This document shows, piece after piece, positions 5,705-9,265 of a DNA stretch of 9,265 nucleotides. Source of the stretch: JALOOE01 sp964423545 (GTDB taxonomy: Bacteria > Chloroflexota > Anaerolineae > CG2-30-64-16); contig CAYRFV010000234.1 of the NCBI GenBank assembly GCA_964423545.1, positions 1 to 9,265 on the forward strand, given 5' to 3'. Under the pieces are notes generated by a model. It saw nothing but the letters and a program-made list of their open reading frames with translations, ran no database searches and was not told where the DNA came from. Within the stretch, counting starts at the first letter, position 1. The number at the start of each line of letters is the position of its first letter. The translations under genes were made by a program, and so were the position numbers.

Positions 5705-7873
5705 ATGACAAGCTCTACCGACCGCAGGTCAATGATGAACCTCGATGAATTGCGCAGCCAGTTGGCGGGGCGAGTGGCCCTGCTGCCGGTGATCGGCGCG
5801 ATGATCCTGGGCATCCAACTTAGCGGCCTCCGCCAGGCGATTACCCCTGAGTCGGTCGCCGTGATGGTGGGGTTTCTGGCGCTTAGCGGCGGAGCCGCCT
5901 TGTTGATGCGAGCGCATCCCCGGCTGGCGCGTCACTGGGTGGCCTGGGGCTTCACGGCTGTCTTGTTGGCTGCGATGTGGGCGAATCCCGCGCTCTGGCT
6001 TCCGTTCGCCGGACTGACGCTGGTCTTCGTCAATGCGATGATCGTCTCGGGAGGAGAGCTTGTCACGGCTGGCTTGATCGGCGTGGCGGCGGCCTGGCTG
6101 ATGGATCATCAGGCGCATGCCTATCCGCTGTCCGAGCTGGTGCTGGCGCTGATCCTGGCAGCCGTGCTCGCCTGGTTGATCGTACGGACGCTCTACACCG
6201 CGCTGGAATGGGCGTGGACCATGCAGCGCCAGGCCGACGACACGCTCGAAGTGGCGCGCAATCGCCAAGGGGAGCTGGCCCGCGCGCTCAAGGCGCTGGA
6301 CAACAGCTACATCATCCTGCGCCGGACACAACGCGAGCTGGTCGCTGCGCGCAAGCAGGCTGAGCAGGCGCAGTTGATGAAGGAGCAGTTCGCCGCCAAC
6401 GTCAGCCATGAGCTGCGCACGCCGCTCAACATCATCCTGGGCTTCAGCGAGGTGATGAGCCTCTCTTCGGAGGTGTATGGCGATCTCCATTGGCCGCCGA
6501 TCTTGAAGCAGGACATCAACCAGATTTACCGCAGCGCCCGCCATCTGCTGGACTTGATTGATGATGTTCTGGATCTCTCGCGTTTCGAGATCAGCGGCTT
6601 TGTTCTGAACAAGGAGGTCGTGGCGCTGAGCGCCCATCTGCGCGAAACGATCGCGATCGCCGAGGATCTTTTTCATGGGCGGGCCGTGCGCCTTGAAGCG
6701 GATATCCCCGACGATCTGCCGGCCATGGAGATTGACCCGATCCGCATCCGCCAGGTTTTGCTCAATCTGCTGGCGAACGCGGCGCGCTTCACGGCAAAGG
6801 GCTCGGTGCGGGTTTCTGTACAGCATGACGATCGGGCTGTGTCCATCAGCGTTGCGGATATGGGACCAGGGATCCCGGCCGACAAGCTGCCGTTTTTGTT
6901 CGACGAATTCTACCAGGCCGACCGCTCGTTGAGCCGCGAGCACGGAGGCGCGGGGCTGGGCCTGGCGATCAGCAAACATTTCGTCGAGGCGCACAACGGC
7001 CGCATCTGGGTGGAGAGTGATCGGGGGCGCGGCTCGACCTTTACGTTTACGCTGCCGCTGATGGACGCCGCCCGGGCAGGCAGGCTCCTGGCGCAGCCCA
7101 TGCCTCTCGCCTCTGAGGCCGCCGAGTCGCACCCGCTCGTCCTGGTTGTTGACCCGGACGCAACAGTCGCGGCGATGATTGACCGCCATCTGGCGGGCTA
7201 CAGCGCCGTGCAGGTCGAAACGTTGGCGACATTGCCCGAAAAAGTACTCCTGCATCACCCGCAGGCAGTTATCGTCAACATTGCTCCGGGTCAGGACAAC
7301 GTGTCCGCTACCGCTGTGCCGGCTTCGGTGCCCGTGATCGCATGCTCTCTGCCGAGTCAGGCCTGGGTTGCTGACAACTTGAAAGTAGCAGCATGCCTCA
7401 TCAAGCCGATCAGTTCCGAGCTCCTCCTGCAAGCAGTGGCACGCTTCGAGGGTGTACACGATATCCTGGTGGTCGACGATGACCGGGGGTTCTGCCGGCT
7501 GGTGGAACGCATGTTGCAGGCCAGCGAGGTCGGCTACACCGTGCGCCGGGCGTATGACGGCGAATCGGGATTGGCGGCGTTACGCGAACAACCGCCCGAC
7601 TTGCTGCTGCTGGACTTGATCATGCCGGAAGTGGATGGCTTCATGGTTCTGGCCGCAATGCGCGAGGATGCGCGTCTGGCGGGCACGCCAGTGATCGTGC
7701 TCACGGCCACCAGCCTGGCTGAGGACGCGCTGTCGCAGTGCCGGGGCGAGATGATCATCCGCCGGCCAGAAGGCTTGCGGCCGGCCGAGGTGCTCCGTTG
7801 TCTGGAAGCAATCGCAGGTGTGCTGGAACCACATTACGACGAACGGGCGCTCCCGGAGGGCGTTCTGGCGTAG
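5705..7873 (+). CDS. Membrane-bound hybrid histidine kinase with two C-terminal receivers
   Basis: A 722-residue sensor kinase. The N-terminus has about six hydrophobic segments (roughly 24-39, 50-68, 78-93, 95-113, 117-133, 143-162) with short loops, so sensing is probably within or at the membrane. A helical linker (170-228) leads to HisKA with VSHELRTPLN and phospho-acceptor His235. The ATPase domain is intact: N358 in LLANAARFT, DMGPGI (385-390), FDEFYQ (399-404) and GGAGLGLAI (414-422). Receiver 1 (477-580) keeps Asp483 and Lys567 but has Asn525 where the phospho-Asp should be. Receiver 2 (586-702) has Asp591/592, phospho-Asp637 and Thr667, but Arg687 in place of the conserved Lys. The start is ATG 5705 with a weak AAAGGG nearby; ATGs at 5732 and 5735 are alternatives. 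It lies 37 bases after the dehydrogenase on the same strand and converges with the - strand regulator. The signal is unknown. Confidence 0.92.
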   Translation: MTSSTDRRSMMNLDELRSQLAGRVALLPVIGAMILGIQLSGLRQAITPESVAVMVGFLALSGGAALLMRAHPRLARHWVAWGFTAVLLAAMWANPALWLPFAGLTLVFVNAMIVSGGELVTAGLIGVAAAWLMDHQAHAYPLSELVLALILAAVLAWLIVRTLYTALEWAWTMQRQADDTLEVARNRQGELARALKALDNSYIILRRTQRELVAARKQAEQAQLMKEQFAANVSHELRTPLNIILGFSEVMSLSSEVYGDLHWPPILKQDINQIYRSARHLLDLIDDVLDLSRFEISGFVLNKEVVALSAHLRETIAIAEDLFHGRAVRLEADIPDDLPAMEIDPIRIRQVLLNLLANAARFTAKGSVRVSVQHDDRAVSISVADMGPGIPADKLPFLFDEFYQADRSLSREHGGAGLGLAISKHFVEAHNGRIWVESDRGRGSTFTFTLPLMDAARAGRLLAQPMPLASEAAESHPLVLVVDPDATVAAMIDRHLAGYSAVQVETLATLPEKVLLHHPQAVIVNIAPGQDNVSATAVPASVPVIACSLPSQAWVADNLKVAACLIKPISSELLLQAVARFEGVHDILVVDDDRGFCRLVERMLQASEVGYTVRRAYDGESGLAALREQPPDLLLLDLIMPEVDGFMVLAAMREDARLAGTPVIVLTATSLAEDALSQCRGEMIIRRPEGLRPAEVLRCLEAIAGVLEPHYDERALPEGVLA

Positions 7874-7892
7874 AGAAACCCGCCGACATAAC

Positions 7893-9092
7893 TCACACGA
7901 CGCCGAGCCGATCCAGCGCAGCGAGGATTTCCTCTTGCCGAATCGGTTTGGGCAGAAACAGGGAAGCGCCGAGCGCCTGGGCCAGATCCGGGTTGTCGAT
8001 CACCGAGCAGATGATCACCGGGATGTCGGCGGTTTGCCGGTTGGCGCGCAAGCGCTGGAGCACATCCCAGCCGTGCATTACCGGCATCATGATGTCGAGC
8101 ACGATCGCCGCCGGTCGCAGCTCTTGCGCCAGCCGCAGTCCCTCTTCGCCGCTGGTGGCGGCCACGACCCGGCAGGCTTGATCGGTCAGGTAACGTTGGA
8201 GCAGGCTAACGAGTCCTTCGTTGTCGTCTATGACCAGCACCATCGGCTCGTAGGCGGCTATCTGGATGGCGACGTGGTGCGCCCCATCCGGCCGGTCACG
8301 CTCGGTCAAGCTCCAACGCAGTCGTTCTGCCAGCTCCGAAACTACGTGATCCACGATCAAGGCCTGATCGGCGCCGGGGTCTACGCAATAGCGCAACGCC
8401 ACAGAGACCTGTTCATCCGTGACTTCCAGGCTCAGCCTGGGATCTGCCAGATCGGTTTGGCGCAGAGCGCGGCTCAGCACAGTCAACAACACCTGCTCGG
8501 CGAGCAGCGGATCGGTAGGAACGGTCACATGTTCTGCCGGTATTTCGATCTGGAGCCGAATGCCTTTTTGTACGGCCAACGACCGAACCGCCCTCTCACA
8601 ACGCTCGATCAAGGCGGTCAAGTCAACTGGCTGTAGGTGAATTGACAGCAACGCCATCTCTGCCCGCAGCGAAGAGGTCTCCACGGCATCCGGCTGCTGG
8701 GGAAAGAGCGATGAGCGGCGGCTCCACAACACCTCGGCGACGCTTTGTTCGGCTTGCCGCAGCCCTCGATCTGCCTGGCGCGAGGAGATGCCCAATTCGT
8801 TGGCGGCCTCACGAATCGTGACCTTGTCAACGTAGTGCAAAGTAAGAAGATTGTAGATGCGCGCATGGGGCGCGCGGAACGAAGCGCCTTTGCCGGGATT
8901 CAGCGCCTCGATGGCATCGACAAGCGCCGCGCGCAGACGTTGCGCTGCGATGCCGGTCGAGACACTCCCGGCGAACAGGCTGCCCACCAGGGGATGGTGC
9001 TGAAGATGGGCGAGGTCGTAAAGATGCTCCAGAGCATCTTTCACCTGCTCTACCCACGTTTCGGGCGGCGTTTCGCTGATCTGCTCGGTCAT
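7893..9092 (-). CDS. Helix-turn-helix / degenerate ATPase / receiver response regulator
   Basis: A 399-residue cytoplasmic regulator with its parts in an unusual order. Residues 20-123 form a sigma-factor-like DNA-binding region. It contains RIYNLLTLHYVD (78-89) and a clear helix-turn-helix, TIREAANELGISSRQADRGL (92-111). Residues 150-280 resemble a histidine-kinase ATPase domain (TDPLLAEQVLL, 193-203) but without a phospho-acceptor His. Arg208 replaces the N-box Asn, and no G1 or G2 glycine box is visible, so ATP binding is unlikely. Residues 284-395 are a complete receiver: Asp289/290, phospho-Asp333 (VLDIMMP), Ser363 and Lys382 (PKP). It probably receives phosphate from the convergent hybrid kinase 19 bases away and controls transcription. 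I chose ATG 9092; an in-frame TTG at 9137 would add 15 residues, and neither start has a strong ribosome binding site. Similar HTH-first regulators are, from memory, common in Chloroflexota. Confidence 0.87.
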   Translation of the reverse strand: MTEQISETPPETWVEQVKDALEHLYDLAHLQHHPLVGSLFAGSVSTGIAAQRLRAALVDAIEALNPGKGASFRAPHARIYNLLTLHYVDKVTIREAANELGISSRQADRGLRQAEQSVAEVLWSRRSSLFPQQPDAVETSSLRAEMALLSIHLQPVDLTALIERCERAVRSLAVQKGIRLQIEIPAEHVTVPTDPLLAEQVLLTVLSRALRQTDLADPRLSLEVTDEQVSVALRYCVDPGADQALIVDHVVSELAERLRWSLTERDRPDGAHHVAIQIAAYEPMVLVIDDNEGLVSLLQRYLTDQACRVVAATSGEEGLRLAQELRPAAIVLDIMMPVMHGWDVLQRLRANRQTADIPVIICSVIDNPDLAQALGASLFLPKPIRQEEILAALDRLGVV

Positions 9093-9198
9093 TCGGCGAG
9101 ACTCAAGTGGCGTAAAACTGTCGCATACTCGTCGCAATACGGTATCGACAGCACAGAGAGCGACGTGTTATGATCCCCATCAGGGGCTGATTTTGTTC

Positions 9199-9207
9199 AT
9201 TGTACCA
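9199..9207 (-). promoter_or_regulatory. Candidate extended -10 promoter element for the response regulator
   Basis: On the - strand this reads TGGTACAAT, an extended -10 (TGn plus TACAAT). It lies in the only AT-rich stretch near the gene, about 107 bases upstream of the chosen ATG. No convincing -35 is seen at the usual spacing, though extended -10 promoters can do without one. Confidence 0.35.
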
Positions 9208-9230
9208 TACCGAGGGTTGGACCAGCCGGA

Positions 9231-9265
9231 GCGGGTTACGTTTGGGGGCGCGGCGGGTTACGTTT
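9231..9265. repeat. Two direct copies of a 13-bp repeat with 22-bp period
   Basis: GCGGGTTACGTTT occurs at 9231-9243 and again at 9253-9265, separated by GGGGGCGCG. The second copy ends at the last base of the window, so more copies may follow. A 22-bp period is about two helical turns, as for paired operator sites. It could equally be the edge of a dispersed intergenic repeat. Confidence 0.6.

Noticed and set aside
5729..7459. Long open frame (576 codons) on the - strand opposite the histidine kinase
   Set aside because: The + strand has unmistakable kinase and receiver motifs. The opposite frame is a codon-bias shadow rich in His, Arg and Gln.
7867..7884. Possible bidirectional terminator between the convergent genes (GGCG...CGCC)
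   Set aside because: A 4-bp stem with a 10-base loop and no U-run on either strand is not a credible terminator.
7818..8636. Open frame on the + strand opposite the response regulator
   Set aside because: The - strand encodes an intact receiver and other domains; this frame is its antisense shadow.
9171..9190. Imperfect inverted repeat around CCCC-ATCA-GGGG in the regulator leader
   Set aside because: Only four continuous GC pairs; outer arms match 2 of 4. Too weak to call an operator or attenuator.

Overview
The window looks like part of a GC-rich chromosome from a Chloroflexota bacterium, probably the Anaerolineae/Caldilinea side. This is inferred from memory of that group: a response regulator that starts with a sigma-like helix-turn-helix and ends in a receiver, a kinase with trailing receivers, and heavy glycan-degradation clusters. 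No rRNA, tRNA, CRISPR array or transposase was seen.

The left part (1-5667, all + strand) is a carbohydrate-utilisation cluster. It opens with the 3' end of a GH95 alpha-L-fucosidase-type hydrolase. Next comes a short decayed gene remnant (about 1224-1410), then an intact uroporphyrinogen decarboxylase (URO-D)-like protein. A 670-residue putative TIM-barrel hydrolase of unassigned family and a zinc-dependent medium-chain sugar-alcohol/alcohol dehydrogenase follow. The genes are close together and each intact internal start has a plausible ribosome binding site, so a single transcript is likely. A workable but unproven picture is that the GH95 enzyme and the putative hydrolase release or process a deoxy-sugar or other glycoside, and the dehydrogenase oxidises a product. 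The role of the URO-D-like protein is unknown. No transporter is visible.

The right part is a signalling pair. A membrane-bound hybrid histidine kinase (5705-7873, +) starts 37 bp after the dehydrogenase. It converges, with only 19 bp between the stops, on a - strand gene (7893-9092) encoding a helix-turn-helix / degenerate ATPase / receiver protein. The kinase carries two receivers that are damaged in complementary ways, while the receiver of the convergent protein keeps all its key residues. A phosphorelay between the two is a reasonable inference. The last 130 bases hold a candidate promoter for the - strand gene and two copies of a 13-bp repeat spaced 22 bp apart at the very edge.

The most interesting item is the decayed remnant. 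It has one frameshift and two in-frame TGA codons exactly where I expect the two tryptophans of a C-terminal RLWEWA signature. Its final stop overlaps the start of the URO-D-like gene as ATGA, suggesting the cluster once held a second, translationally coupled gene.
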